From the IMG/VR virus record IMGVR_UViG_3300021197_001442, positions 1-64,000 of that record: a stretch of 64,000 nucleotides of DNA; one strand, given 5' to 3'. The notes beneath the pieces were generated by a model. The model ran no database searches. It was not told the origin of the DNA and was given only the letters and a program-made list of their open reading frames with translations. The stretch's first letter is position 1. Each line of letters begins with the position of its first letter. The stretch comes from a virus. Made by a program: the position numbers and the translations under genes. Shown here one piece after another: positions 32,416 to 40,784 of this stretch.

Positions 32416-33824
32416 TAATTTTCCTTATCTTTGATTATTTTATTACTTCGATATTTAATTGTAGCGGCTCTCTTTTTAGCCTCTTGGGCAAAATCAGCCC
32501 TATCTATTTTTGGATTTGCAATATAGTTCCTCATTATACAGGACAACTCCCCTATTGAACTATAAATGTGTGTTAACCCGTCCTCCATTTCCTTTAACAA
32601 ATTCTCGGCTATATCTTCCAGTTTCTCAGTGCTGGGTAGGTCTAGCGAGGATGATTCTACCCCGCCATCGTCACTTAGGATATATTTTTTCATATCAATA
32701 GAGATTATAAATTTTTCACCATTTTTGCCCTCGCGGTCGGTTTTGATTCCTGAGCCGTGAGTGAACCCAGCATCAGACAACAATTTGTATGTTTCCGAAA
32801 GTTTCGATGAAAAAGCCCTTCTAATATACTTGTTACCTAATATTAAATCGCTGATGGTAGGATCTTTACGTAGTTTTACCAAATCCTCTAGCCGGGCTCT
32901 AGTTGCGACTAGTTGTTCAACAAAAGCTCTCCTACTAATCTCCGTGCCTGGCCCTAGAGCTTTAGACAATATAATCATATCTTGTTGGACCTCTCCGGAG
33001 ATTTGTCCCCCTTCCTTATTGATACTTTTCAGATCTGATAGTATCTGGCCCGCGCCCATCAAATAGTGAGAGGTCTTTAAATCGAATATTATTGCTTCTT
33101 GTAAAGCAGCCCTATCTACTGGGGATGGAGAAAAAAATCTAAAATTTAACAGTCGCGTCGAAGGGAGTGGTCCTTTTGTAGCAGAGCCCTTATTGACTAG
33201 TAAAAAATCGATTTGTCCTTTAGCTCTTACTAGTTCTTGTAAATATAAAATATAACTTCCACCAGCTTTAAAGTCGTCTTTTAGTTTTAAGCTAATACCT
33301 CGATTTTCAAGGTTAGGTAGTCTAATATCACTTATAACCTTGGTTCCGCCTTCCTGTTCGCCCTTCAAAACACCAGCGATCAATGGCTCAAGCAACAGCC
33401 CAGCCATCTGCGGTTCATAAGCATCAACGTTTACTAGGCTTATCATAGTGTCTAAAAATATAAATCTTGACAGTACTTCGTTTAGATCTAAACTTTTGTT
33501 TTGAGAAACCATCATAGCTTCGGAAAGTTTATTTTGTAGCTCGATTATCCGTCCTTTAACAGTGTTGGAAGTTAATTCTATGCTCTCTATAATATCTCTG
33601 AACTGTCTTGCTTCTAAATTAGAGTTTTGTCTTTTCCCTACTAATTTATTGAGAGGGAGTCTTGGATATCTTGGTATTTTTTCGCACCCTTTTAAGAGCG
33701 CATTCTGATCTGATTGGTCGGAATTGCCGACCTCTGACTCGGTCAGCAGCCCCTTTTTTTCTGATTCCTCACGTAGTGATTTCTTAACAAAAGACATGAT
33801 GTCTTCATCTGATATTTTGAACAT
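32415..33824 (-). CDS. Unknown protein between primase and SbcDC genes
   Basis: A 469-residue protein without a family I can name. The N-terminus FKISDEDIMSFVKKSLREE is an amphipathic helix ending in LLTE. Residues about 120-205 (AYEPQMAGLLLEPLIAGVL, then VISDIRLPNLENRGISLKLK) resemble the core of PD-(D/E)xK nuclease-type folds (Glu, Asp, then SLKLK), but the match is loose. The C-terminal third is helical and basic. It could be an internal head protein or a DNA-processing protein. One base separates it from the primase; an octamer lies 26 bases upstream, inside the primase gene. Confidence 0.7.
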   Translation of the reverse strand: MFKISDEDIMSFVKKSLREESEKKGLLTESEVGNSDQSDQNALLKGCEKIPRYPRLPLNKLVGKRQNSNLEARQFRDIIESIELTSNTVKGRIIELQNKLSEAMMVSQNKSLDLNEVLSRFIFLDTMISLVNVDAYEPQMAGLLLEPLIAGVLKGEQEGGTKVISDIRLPNLENRGISLKLKDDFKAGGSYILYLQELVRAKGQIDFLLVNKGSATKGPLPSTRLLNFRFFSPSPVDRAALQEAIIFDLKTSHYLMGAGQILSDLKSINKEGGQISGEVQQDMIILSKALGPGTEISRRAFVEQLVATRARLEDLVKLRKDPTISDLILGNKYIRRAFSSKLSETYKLLSDAGFTHGSGIKTDREGKNGEKFIISIDMKKYILSDDGGVESSSLDLPSTEKLEDIAENLLKEMEDGLTHIYSSIGELSCIMRNYIANPKIDRADFAQEAKKRAATIKYRSNKIIKDKEN

Positions 33825-33825
33825 A

Positions 33826-34767
33826 CTATAAACTCCTTACTCTCTGGAGTAAATAGTTATCTGTGCTCATTACGGTTGCACGTTGTTTTCTAATTTCTAA
33901 AACATCTCTTGGCATTTCTGCTATATCCTCATAGCCATGAAGATTAATTAGATATGTTTCTACACCATATCTCATCAAATGCCCTGCTATAGCCGATGTC
34001 TTCTTCCTGTCCATTTCAGTGTTGTCATCTAGAGCAAGGTACACTTTAGGATCATGGCGAACAAGGTTCTGGAATAGCTTAGACTCAATGCGAAGGGTTG
34101 AGCCGTTCAAAGGGATAGCTGTGCCTACAGATTGTGCTCTGATAGCATCAAAGGCACCCTCAACAAGAATTACATCTTTGTCCCAGTCAACGTAGAGTTC
34201 GTTAAACACTATATTTCTGTTGACCTCAGGATTCTTATACCTCATCCAATCACCGCTGTAGGAGCGGGCAACAAAGAAGTTTGCGTATCCTGTCATGCCA
34301 AACGAGGGTATAATGATTCTGTTTCTGTACTTGCCTTCAGAGCAGTAGCCTATCTTCCACCGCACAATGTCAGCTTTTGTTACACCACGCTTTCTTAGAT
34401 AGTTCATAGCGTTGTTACCTGCAAGAGGTACATCATTAGCTAAGGAGATAAACTCTTTTGGAAGATGGATCTTTTCTTCCTTCTCCTCTTCCGGTTCCTT
34501 GAATATATCTTCAAAGCCGTTGATCTCAACCTTGTTTGTAAGTACACGCCACCTCTGTACGTCGTTGAAAGATCCGTGCTTACGGATGACTTGGTAGAGG
34601 TCGGTGCCTCTTGTGTCACAGACCCAGCACTTGTATACATTCTTATCTACGTTAACAGAGAACTTTCTTTTGTGGTGCCCGCAGTATGGGCATAAAAAAA
34701 GATGTTCTTGGTTTGACACACGGTACTGACCAAGAACATCTTTTAGGATTTGCAGTTTTTCTCTCAT
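33826..34767 (-). CDS. DNA primase (DnaG-type, gp61-like)
   Basis: A 313-residue primase. The N-terminal zinc site has Cys26-x2-Cys29 and Cys47-x2-Cys50, framing HHKRKFSVNV; it would read the template. The middle (RNRIIIPSFGMTG) and TOPRIM domain follow, with Glu203 in ILVEGAFDAI and Asp247-Asp248 in VYLALDDNTEMDR as metal ligands. T4 gp61 (342 residues) has the same order. No helicase gene is seen in this window. The gene has its own sigma70-type promoter whose predicted start point coincides with the ATG at 34767, so the message may be leaderless. Confidence 0.93.
   Translation of the reverse strand: MREKLQILKDVLGQYRVSNQEHLFLCPYCGHHKRKFSVNVDKNVYKCWVCDTRGTDLYQVIRKHGSFNDVQRWRVLTNKVEINGFEDIFKEPEEEKEEKIHLPKEFISLANDVPLAGNNAMNYLRKRGVTKADIVRWKIGYCSEGKYRNRIIIPSFGMTGYANFFVARSYSGDWMRYKNPEVNRNIVFNELYVDWDKDVILVEGAFDAIRAQSVGTAIPLNGSTLRIESKLFQNLVRHDPKVYLALDDNTEMDRKKTSAIAGHLMRYGVETYLINLHGYEDIAEMPRDVLEIRKQRATVMSTDNYLLQRVRSL
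33850..33857 (-). promoter_or_regulatory. Late-promoter-like octamer ACTATTTA inside the primase end
   Basis: Exact octamer within the last codons of the primase gene, 26 bases upstream of the next ATG; it overlaps coding sequence, so it may be chance. Confidence 0.35.
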
Positions 34768-34773
34768 GCCATG

Positions 34774-34802
34774 AGTATAGCATAAAGAGATAATCTAGTC
34801 AA
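34774..34802 (-). promoter_or_regulatory. Sigma70-type promoter TTGACT-17-TATACT for the primase
   Basis: On the coding strand TTGACT (34797-34802) and TATACT (34774-34779) are exactly 17 bases apart in the 39-base gap before the primase ATG. Transcription should start about seven bases past TATACT, at or beside the ATG at 34767. Confidence 0.8.
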
Positions 34803-34806
34803 GCAT

Positions 34807-37683
34807 CTAACCCTTGATTAATTTTTGCCAACGACGCTTGACCGACTCTTCTAACTGTGCTTCTTCCGCTTCTCTTTCAAACTCATCAGGTTCGCTATCA
34901 TACACTCCTGCTTGAATCTTTTCTGTTTCTATTCGAATCTCTTCGGCTTTTCGCTTCAATTCTTCATTTTGCTCGACAGTCGCATCTTCTCCCTGTTCAA
35001 TCACACTCTGGCTAAGCAACAGCAATGTGATCATCTCGCCAATCTGCTTAATTGCTTTTTTTCTGTTGCCAGCGGGGCCTCTAGCAAACATACGTTTGCC
35101 AAAATCAGCAATGCTGCCTGGTAAAAACTTATCCGCCTTACTGAAGTCATAAACAACCGTTTTAGTCGGCCCTTTCTTTGCCTTGAGCGCCTTCTCGATG
35201 TTTTTTAGGTCCTTAACTACCTTACCAATGGCAGGGCCAGCAGCCGTCATCGCAACTGCACTCCTTCTTCTCGCTGTGGTCGTAAGAGGCTCAGCAGGCT
35301 CTTCAGCAGCAGGCTCTTCAGCAGCAGGCTCTGGTTCGGTAGCAGGTTGTGCCTGGCTGTTTAAATAGCTAGCAATAGCTGTGGGCCCTCTTTCTGTTCC
35401 ACGTCCATCAATACCTTTCCAGCCATCAGCTTGGCTTGCGCGATACCACTGCACAAAAGATCTAAAGCTGGAGTTGCTAGGAAGCGCGACAGCCTCACTT
35501 ATGGTCGTGCCGCCGCCGGTCGCTGCTAGCCAGGCTTTCGCCATTGCTTTGTGCGCCTCATCCTTCGACGCAAATGCCTTCCAATCATTTGGTAAATCAC
35601 TCGCGTCCATCCCAGTTGTTCTCGATGTCGCTCTAGATAAATTCTGGGCTGTGCCTTGGCCAGAGCTTGTCCCGAGAGGAGGTGGTGATGGTCTTTGAAT
35701 TCCTACTTGATCTGCAACTCCTCCGTCAGCAAAAGTGTATTTTCCAGTGGCCATAGCCTGTGACATTCTAGATGTTAGTCCTAGAATGCCCACCAGGCCG
35801 CCTGACAAAAATATATCATTCATTTTACTTTCAAATGTTTGCCTTAATCTTGGGTTGCCAACTGTAATCCTTTTCATAAATGTTAATATAGACCGGGTCA
35901 ATAGATCTACCACATATTTTAATTGGTTGTCTGTTAACCCGTCTAACATGTTTGGATCTGGAAGAGGCCCTTCCGGGTAACCAAATCTGGTTTCTTCCTT
36001 CATTTTTTCCATTATACCGTACATTTCGGACCCAGTAATATTAGGGGTTACCCTCTTTATACTATCATATAAAGAACTGATGTATCTGTCCATGTCCAAA
36101 GCTTCGCGTGGTTGTTCGGCCAGAATAGCTTTGGTTTCTTCCAAGATAACAGACATAAATTGTCTTTCTGTAATTTTCATCTTCTTTGATCTCCTTTGTT
36201 GTCTTTCAATTCTTTTAGCCAATCTAACCTGCAAATTATCTTTTGCTCTTTGTATTCTAGCCTTAAGCTTTTCGCTGTTCTTTGCCTTTGGCAATAAACT
36301 TTCTAATCTTTCAATTTTCTTCACTAAAGCAGGAAATGGCAACGAGTTATCCGAACCCTGCTCAGTTTGCTGTCCGAACTGTTCCGGTTTTAGTGGTAAT
36401 AAGTCACCAGCTTCAGCATCATTTATTTCTTGTTCGACTGAGCTTTCGATTAGCTCTTCCATAGTTTGTTTATCAACTCGACCAGTCACTTCTAGCTGAT
36501 TTCTTTTTTGAAAATCAGTTACTGCCTTTTCTGTTCTAGGTCCAAAGTAACCATCTTTTCCAATTCTAATACCTGCGGTTTGTAACAATCCTTGTAAGAC
36601 CCTAACTATTCCTTCCTGTTGACCACCAGAAGGTAAGGATCTATCAAACTTTTTCAAGACCCCTTTATTATTTAAAATGTCTTCTTGTGTAAGACTAGTC
36701 AGTTGGTATGTTGGTTTAACATTTGTACTAACCGCTGTTTGGGCCTGCTTGCGTGCCTCTTCTGGCGTGCTGCCCTCTTTTTCAACCTCGGCAGCCGCTT
36801 GCTTCTCTGTCTCAGCAACCCCGCTTAATACAATTTTATTAGCATTAACGGCAGAAGATACCACCCTGTCAATAAGACTTAAAAGTGCTTTTTCTGCTTC
36901 AGATTCACTTTTGATAGGAAACCGATCTTCCGTACTAATATCTCTAGCGTACTGCCATTCAGAAGCGACCACCTTTTTGACTAGGCTGGCCAATGAATTC
37001 TTCATGGATTCTTGCTTTATTGGGGTTGGGTTAATCGGATTGTTTAGTACTGTCAACTTATTAGCTTGCTGGATAAATACCTGCCTTCTGCCAATCGCTT
37101 CTGTACTTGGATTACTAGGTGTATAATCTATAGTTCCAGACGTTGGCATCTGTCCCGATAATATTTTATCTAGCCCAAGAGTTGGAATGTACTCTTTTGC
37201 TCTGCTATAAAAATCTGTTGCATTAAAAATGTAACTACAACATTCTGTTAAGAAATTTGTATACTCTTGTGAGTAAACAACCATTGAATCTTTTAACGGC
37301 TCAGATGCATCCTCCGGTATTAATTTAAGTATTTTCTCTGAGTCGGGGTTTGAACTGAGTTGCTGCGCCCAGGCTTGTAAACTATTAGCTATATATGCAG
37401 AGGTTGGAACACCAACAAAAGCAGTCTGCTTTAGGCTAAACTCTCCCCCTCTTGTAAACATCACTCTGCCAAGACTCTTGAGCGCTGGCCCTAAAACTCT
37501 AGTGCCAAGCCACCTCAATGCTCCACCTGAACCAACAGCTGCTCTAGCACCCAAAGATCCAAGAGCAACAGCAGCTGCTGGTAACGCTTCACCTAACTGT
37601 TGTCTTTCCTCTATAAGAGATTTGGTTTCTTCCGATATGATTTGAGAAATTTGTTCTTCTGTTAATTCTAGTTTTAGGGTCAT
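34807..37683 (-). CDS. Large multi-module protein with peptidoglycan-binding domain, possible internal head protein
   Basis: A 958-residue protein. The start LKLELTEEQISQIISEETKS is an amphipathic helix ending LIEE; a similar segment recurs at 502 (MKITERQFMSVILEETKAIL). Between them are an Ala/Gly-rich hydrophobic stretch (35-100), a helical part, and a PG_binding_1 domain at about 354-413 (VLQGLLQTAGI, GKDGYFGPRTEKAVTDFQ). The second half has an Ala/Pro/Glu repeat (about 785-800) and charged helices. PG-binding domains attach virion or lytic proteins to the wall, but I see no catalytic domain. Codon 502 has its own ribosome site, so two products are possible. It overlaps the RuvC-like gene by four bases. 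Function unknown. Confidence 0.75.
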   Translation of the reverse strand: MTLKLELTEEQISQIISEETKSLIEERQQLGEALPAAAVALGSLGARAAVGSGGALRWLGTRVLGPALKSLGRVMFTRGGEFSLKQTAFVGVPTSAYIANSLQAWAQQLSSNPDSEKILKLIPEDASEPLKDSMVVYSQEYTNFLTECCSYIFNATDFYSRAKEYIPTLGLDKILSGQMPTSGTIDYTPSNPSTEAIGRRQVFIQQANKLTVLNNPINPTPIKQESMKNSLASLVKKVVASEWQYARDISTEDRFPIKSESEAEKALLSLIDRVVSSAVNANKIVLSGVAETEKQAAAEVEKEGSTPEEARKQAQTAVSTNVKPTYQLTSLTQEDILNNKGVLKKFDRSLPSGGQQEGIVRVLQGLLQTAGIRIGKDGYFGPRTEKAVTDFQKRNQLEVTGRVDKQTMEELIESSVEQEINDAEAGDLLPLKPEQFGQQTEQGSDNSLPFPALVKKIERLESLLPKAKNSEKLKARIQRAKDNLQVRLAKRIERQQRRSKKMKITERQFMSVILEETKAILAEQPREALDMDRYISSLYDSIKRVTPNITGSEMYGIMEKMKEETRFGYPEGPLPDPNMLDGLTDNQLKYVVDLLTRSILTFMKRITVGNPRLRQTFESKMNDIFLSGGLVGILGLTSRMSQAMATGKYTFADGGVADQVGIQRPSPPPLGTSSGQGTAQNLSRATSRTTGMDASDLPNDWKAFASKDEAHKAMAKAWLAATGGGTTISEAVALPSNSSFRSFVQWYRASQADGWKGIDGRGTERGPTAIASYLNSQAQPATEPEPAAEEPAAEEPAEPLTTTARRRSAVAMTAAGPAIGKVVKDLKNIEKALKAKKGPTKTVVYDFSKADKFLPGSIADFGKRMFARGPAGNRKKAIKQIGEMITLLLLSQSVIEQGEDATVEQNEELKRKAEEIRIETEKIQAGVYDSEPDEFEREAEEAQLEESVKRRWQKLIKG
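35295..35334 (-). repeat. 15-base coding tandem repeat (AEEPA units)
   Basis: A 15-base unit occurs 2.6 times head to tail in the 958-codon gene and encodes the EPAAE repeats of a linker. In frame and prone to slippage. Confidence 0.85.
36180..36197 (-). promoter_or_regulatory. Internal ribosome site and in-frame ATG
   Basis: AAAGGAG (36191-36197) lies ten bases before an in-frame ATG (36180-36178, codon 502). Translation from here would give a 457-residue product starting with a second copy of the helix that also begins the full protein. Confidence 0.55.
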
Positions 37684-38213
37684 TCTGCTGTTTCTCCGAT
37701 TATATGATAACAGGCCTTTGCTATGATCAAGCTATCTGCTCTATCGTATGAAGCTGGCTTTGGGTTTCCTTTGCTAGTATATTCAATAGTAAAAGAATCT
37801 TCGTTCTTCAATAAATAGTCTAAAACAACTTCTTTTGCCTTTTGACCTCTGGATACTTTAATGCCGTTTAGCTTTCTTGCTTGTGCTGGAGATATGTGTA
37901 CTGGGCTAAACCCAAAAGCGTCATGACACAACCAAGATGTAATTCCGTTGAATGCCTGTAGTTTAGCCATTGTCTTGGCTGTTGAGCCGCCTGCACGGAA
38001 GAACACAAACGGCTCCTCTATATAAACATGTTTTATTTTATGAGACTTGCTAATTTCTTCCAGCTTATCTCTAACATGCATAGCTTTACTGTAGAGATCC
38101 GGAAAGTATCTTTTGTTCCGTAGGTCCCAAGCTTCACATTCTATTAATTTTGCATCCTCATCTAATATCGTATAACCTATAATTGAGGTGCTAACGTCTA
38201 GCCCTAATATCAT
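37680..38213 (-). CDS. RuvC-like Holliday junction resolvase
   Basis: A 177-residue RNase H-fold nuclease of RuvC type. Metal ligands are visible as Asp6 in ILGLDVSTS, Glu66/67 in HVYIEEPF, and Asp157 and Asp160 in YDRADSLIIA; GQKAKEVVLDYLL supplies the helix that typically contacts DNA. RuvC enzymes cut four-way junctions in recombination or clear branches before packaging. The length equals that of cellular RuvC. It is wedged by four-base overlaps between a tail protein gene and the large unknown gene, so it is co-expressed with late genes, which fits a packaging-related role like that of T4 gp49 (a different fold). Confidence 0.85.
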   Translation of the reverse strand: MILGLDVSTSIIGYTILDEDAKLIECEAWDLRNKRYFPDLYSKAMHVRDKLEEISKSHKIKHVYIEEPFVFFRAGGSTAKTMAKLQAFNGITSWLCHDAFGFSPVHISPAQARKLNGIKVSRGQKAKEVVLDYLLKNEDSFTIEYTSKGNPKPASYDRADSLIIAKACYHIIGETAE

Positions 38214-39625
38214 ATATCCAACTTAACCTTAAATGTAAATTCCCTATCCTCTGTCTTCTTAACAGGTTTTGCAATAGTTGTCACGCCAATTAAGTTTTTA
38301 TTTTCATCATACAAACCTATCTTGGAGATATATGTTTCTTTTGCAAAACTTGCTGTTGGCGTGGTGTATGATGAACTAACTAGATTAACGACAGGCAGGC
38401 TTGGCTCGCCGTAGATCACAGAGCTTGTGGCACTTGCATAATATCCAGTGGCTGTACTGCGGCTTAGGTATGTTGGGTTGTTTGAATAGTTTAGTTGTCC
38501 CTTAGGGGCGTGTGCTAGCATGGTTACGACGGGCACCTCGTTAGACCCGGAGAAGAGCAAGGCATAGCTTGCTGAAGCCCTTGTAGTAGCACCCTCGCCA
38601 TCCGTAGGGATACCGTCGTTAGCCCCAACTGCAAAGTATAGCCATGATGAGGTCACAGCAGTCCCAGCGTTCTTATAATCTAACGAAGCATCAGACGAAG
38701 GCCCAGTGGTCTGTAGATCCCAACTGCCAGTAAGTATAACGAATCCTTCTTCGTACAGGGCTATACCAGCAACGCTGCCCGATCCTTCACTGCCCTCTGG
38801 GCCAACTTGTATAAGTTCACCGTTCTTGTTCTCGTCTCTTAGTTGTCCTATCAAAGTTCCTGTCAGGTAGTAATTTAAGTTTATGGTTCCTCGCTCTATC
38901 TCAGAACCGTAAAAAATACTTGGAATACTAATCAAGTTTACAGGCACCTCGTCTAGATCTCTACTGTAACCGCTTCCAAACGTAGCAGAGTAGCGATAGT
39001 GTGGGCTCATAAAAGACTTAGAATTGATTGAGTTCTTTAGTGAGTTTATGTGAGACGATGATAGTAGTCCTTTTAATCTCTCAAATCTGTCTGCGCTAGT
39101 CCTAGCCACAACGCCTAAACTAGTCACTGTGTCAGTTGTATTATAGTCTGGTAGGCCTTCACTGGTTGTGTCACCGCCTTGTAGCGATAGTGGTATACCA
39201 AGGTGCTCAACTCTTTCGTCAACAATAACCGTTTCGTTATTTGTCCTCATTGTTGCAAAATGGTTTGTATCAAAAAACTCTCTTGTTATAGAGGCAGACA
39301 ATGGATAGGTGGCACCGCTTATATCAGTACCGTAATCAGTTGAATAAAAATCACTTGTAGACACCGTTTTAAAGGTTGTTAAAGAACTACCTTTAGTTAT
39401 AAAAGGGAATACAAGACCAGTATCATCAGCAGTCCTATCAATATTTAATTCATATAAGCTGATGTGGCCAGCAGGAACATTGGTAACATTTGATACAAAT
39501 GCTCCTGCCACCTCTCCACGATTATTATAAAATATTTGTGAGTTATAAACATCAAACTTACATGATGGGCTTGTGTCTAAGAAATTTACAAATAAGTCAT
39601 TTTGATTAAATTTGTAAAATGACAT
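38210..39625 (-). CDS. Tail/baseplate structural protein with shared C-terminal module
   Basis: A 471-residue Ser/Thr/Gly-rich beta-type protein. It starts FYKFNQNDLFVNFLDTSPSC and ends with a module NYSNNPTYLSRS, then TYISKIGLYDENKNLIGVTT and a Lys-rich strand FTFKVKLDI. The preceding gene ends with the same module, so the two are paralogues at least in this part. Such modules occur in baseplate-proximal fibre proteins of myoviruses. No enzymatic motif. It overlaps the resolvase gene by four bases. Virion role inferred. Confidence 0.65.
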   Translation of the reverse strand: MSFYKFNQNDLFVNFLDTSPSCKFDVYNSQIFYNNRGEVAGAFVSNVTNVPAGHISLYELNIDRTADDTGLVFPFITKGSSLTTFKTVSTSDFYSTDYGTDISGATYPLSASITREFFDTNHFATMRTNNETVIVDERVEHLGIPLSLQGGDTTSEGLPDYNTTDTVTSLGVVARTSADRFERLKGLLSSSHINSLKNSINSKSFMSPHYRYSATFGSGYSRDLDEVPVNLISIPSIFYGSEIERGTINLNYYLTGTLIGQLRDENKNGELIQVGPEGSEGSGSVAGIALYEEGFVILTGSWDLQTTGPSSDASLDYKNAGTAVTSSWLYFAVGANDGIPTDGEGATTRASASYALLFSGSNEVPVVTMLAHAPKGQLNYSNNPTYLSRSTATGYYASATSSVIYGEPSLPVVNLVSSSYTTPTASFAKETYISKIGLYDENKNLIGVTTIAKPVKKTEDREFTFKVKLDI

Positions 39626-39634
39626 AGAGTCCTC

Positions 39635-40771
39635 CTAGTAATCTAAGCGGACTCTTAATGTTAACTCATTAGATGGGTCTTTCTTAATTGGCTCAGAAAG
39701 CTTTGCGACTGCCATAAGCTCATTATCCGCCGAATAGAGTCCTACTGTAGTAATATAGCTGTGGGGGTCGGTGCCAACAGAGCCATCTTTAATAACTATT
39801 TCACTTGGCCCACCAGAAGAAGTTGACAGGTAGGTGGGGTTGGCGCTATAGTTAAACTCTGAGTTGTTTACTCGACAGAAGTAGATCGTTGAGTTAAGTT
39901 CAGTAGTATTGTTGAACTGAAGATTATACAATCTATTTCTTAAGTTGTCCGCCATAACGTCATTCGTAGACGCTGTAATTGTGTTGAAGCCAGTCACAGA
40001 TGCGCCCGCTGGGCTGTATGTAACGGTGCCCACACCAGTGTTCAGAATTCCTCCATCGTCTGAATCTGAGAAGATCGACCCACTCAACACAGCAACGCCA
40101 GCCTGGTAGAAGAGGAGTCCAACAGCAAACCTCCTATTGGCACTCAAAACAGCGTCAACATCGGTGGATGATGTGGCGTATAAAACTCCGTACTCTCCCG
40201 CTGGGGAGTTAACAAAATACCCATCAGATCCTGAGAAATCGGTGATTATGAGTCTTTCACCAGAAGCCGGGCCATGGGCAAACCCATCAGCGGTCATTAC
40301 CTGCATCTCAAAGGTACCTTTCTTAATTTCATCCTTAGTTAAAATTCTAGAAAAGTTTACAAAATAGCATTCCCTGAGTTTTGTTCCACCAGCAACAATA
40401 TTTCCATCCTCATCAAACAACCTAACAGAGCCCGTCTCATCATACCCCATAAGTACCTGTGCCATCTGGTTGTAGATGTTAATTTTCTTGGAAGTTTGTG
40501 AAGTTGTAGATGAGCTAAGAGCACTTGAATCAGCAATACCAGACGTAATATCGAATATATGGTTAGCTGATGAGCTTAGGTGTGGATAGTCAAAGACACT
40601 CTGGAACATGCCATGTGAGTATGTCTTAATATGTGGCTCCGATCCTAGTGCGACAGCGTCTCCACCATAAGTACCGGACACGATACTGCCTGTAACTGGG
40701 ATCGACTCATGTAAAAGAGTTCTTGTCGAAGTAGCATCGCCAGATGCTAGTGATTTAAAACTTGATGCCAT
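39635..40771 (-). CDS. Tail/baseplate structural protein, paralogue of the next gene
   Basis: A 378-residue protein rich in Ser/Thr/Gly. Its C-terminus (NYSANPTYLSTS, SYITTVGLYSADNELMAVAK, LTLRVRLDY) matches the module of the following 471-residue protein. The body has FVNFSRILTKDEIKKGTFEMQV and GVLYATSSTDVDAVL, consistent with an elongated beta protein. The ATG at 40771 has AAGGAAGG nearby, no promoter-like octamer. Probably a baseplate or short fibre component; evidence is context and paralogy. Confidence 0.65.
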   Translation of the reverse strand: MASSFKSLASGDATSTRTLLHESIPVTGSIVSGTYGGDAVALGSEPHIKTYSHGMFQSVFDYPHLSSSANHIFDITSGIADSSALSSSTTSQTSKKINIYNQMAQVLMGYDETGSVRLFDEDGNIVAGGTKLRECYFVNFSRILTKDEIKKGTFEMQVMTADGFAHGPASGERLIITDFSGSDGYFVNSPAGEYGVLYATSSTDVDAVLSANRRFAVGLLFYQAGVAVLSGSIFSDSDDGGILNTGVGTVTYSPAGASVTGFNTITASTNDVMADNLRNRLYNLQFNNTTELNSTIYFCRVNNSEFNYSANPTYLSTSSGGPSEIVIKDGSVGTDPHSYITTVGLYSADNELMAVAKLSEPIKKDPSNELTLRVRLDY

Positions 40772-40784
40772 TATATGCCTTCCT

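Noticed and set aside
37680-38213. RNase H-fold gene as a transposase
   Set aside because: Length, spacing of the four acidic residues and lack of terminal repeats fit RuvC, not a mobile element. No insertion sequence was seen in the window.
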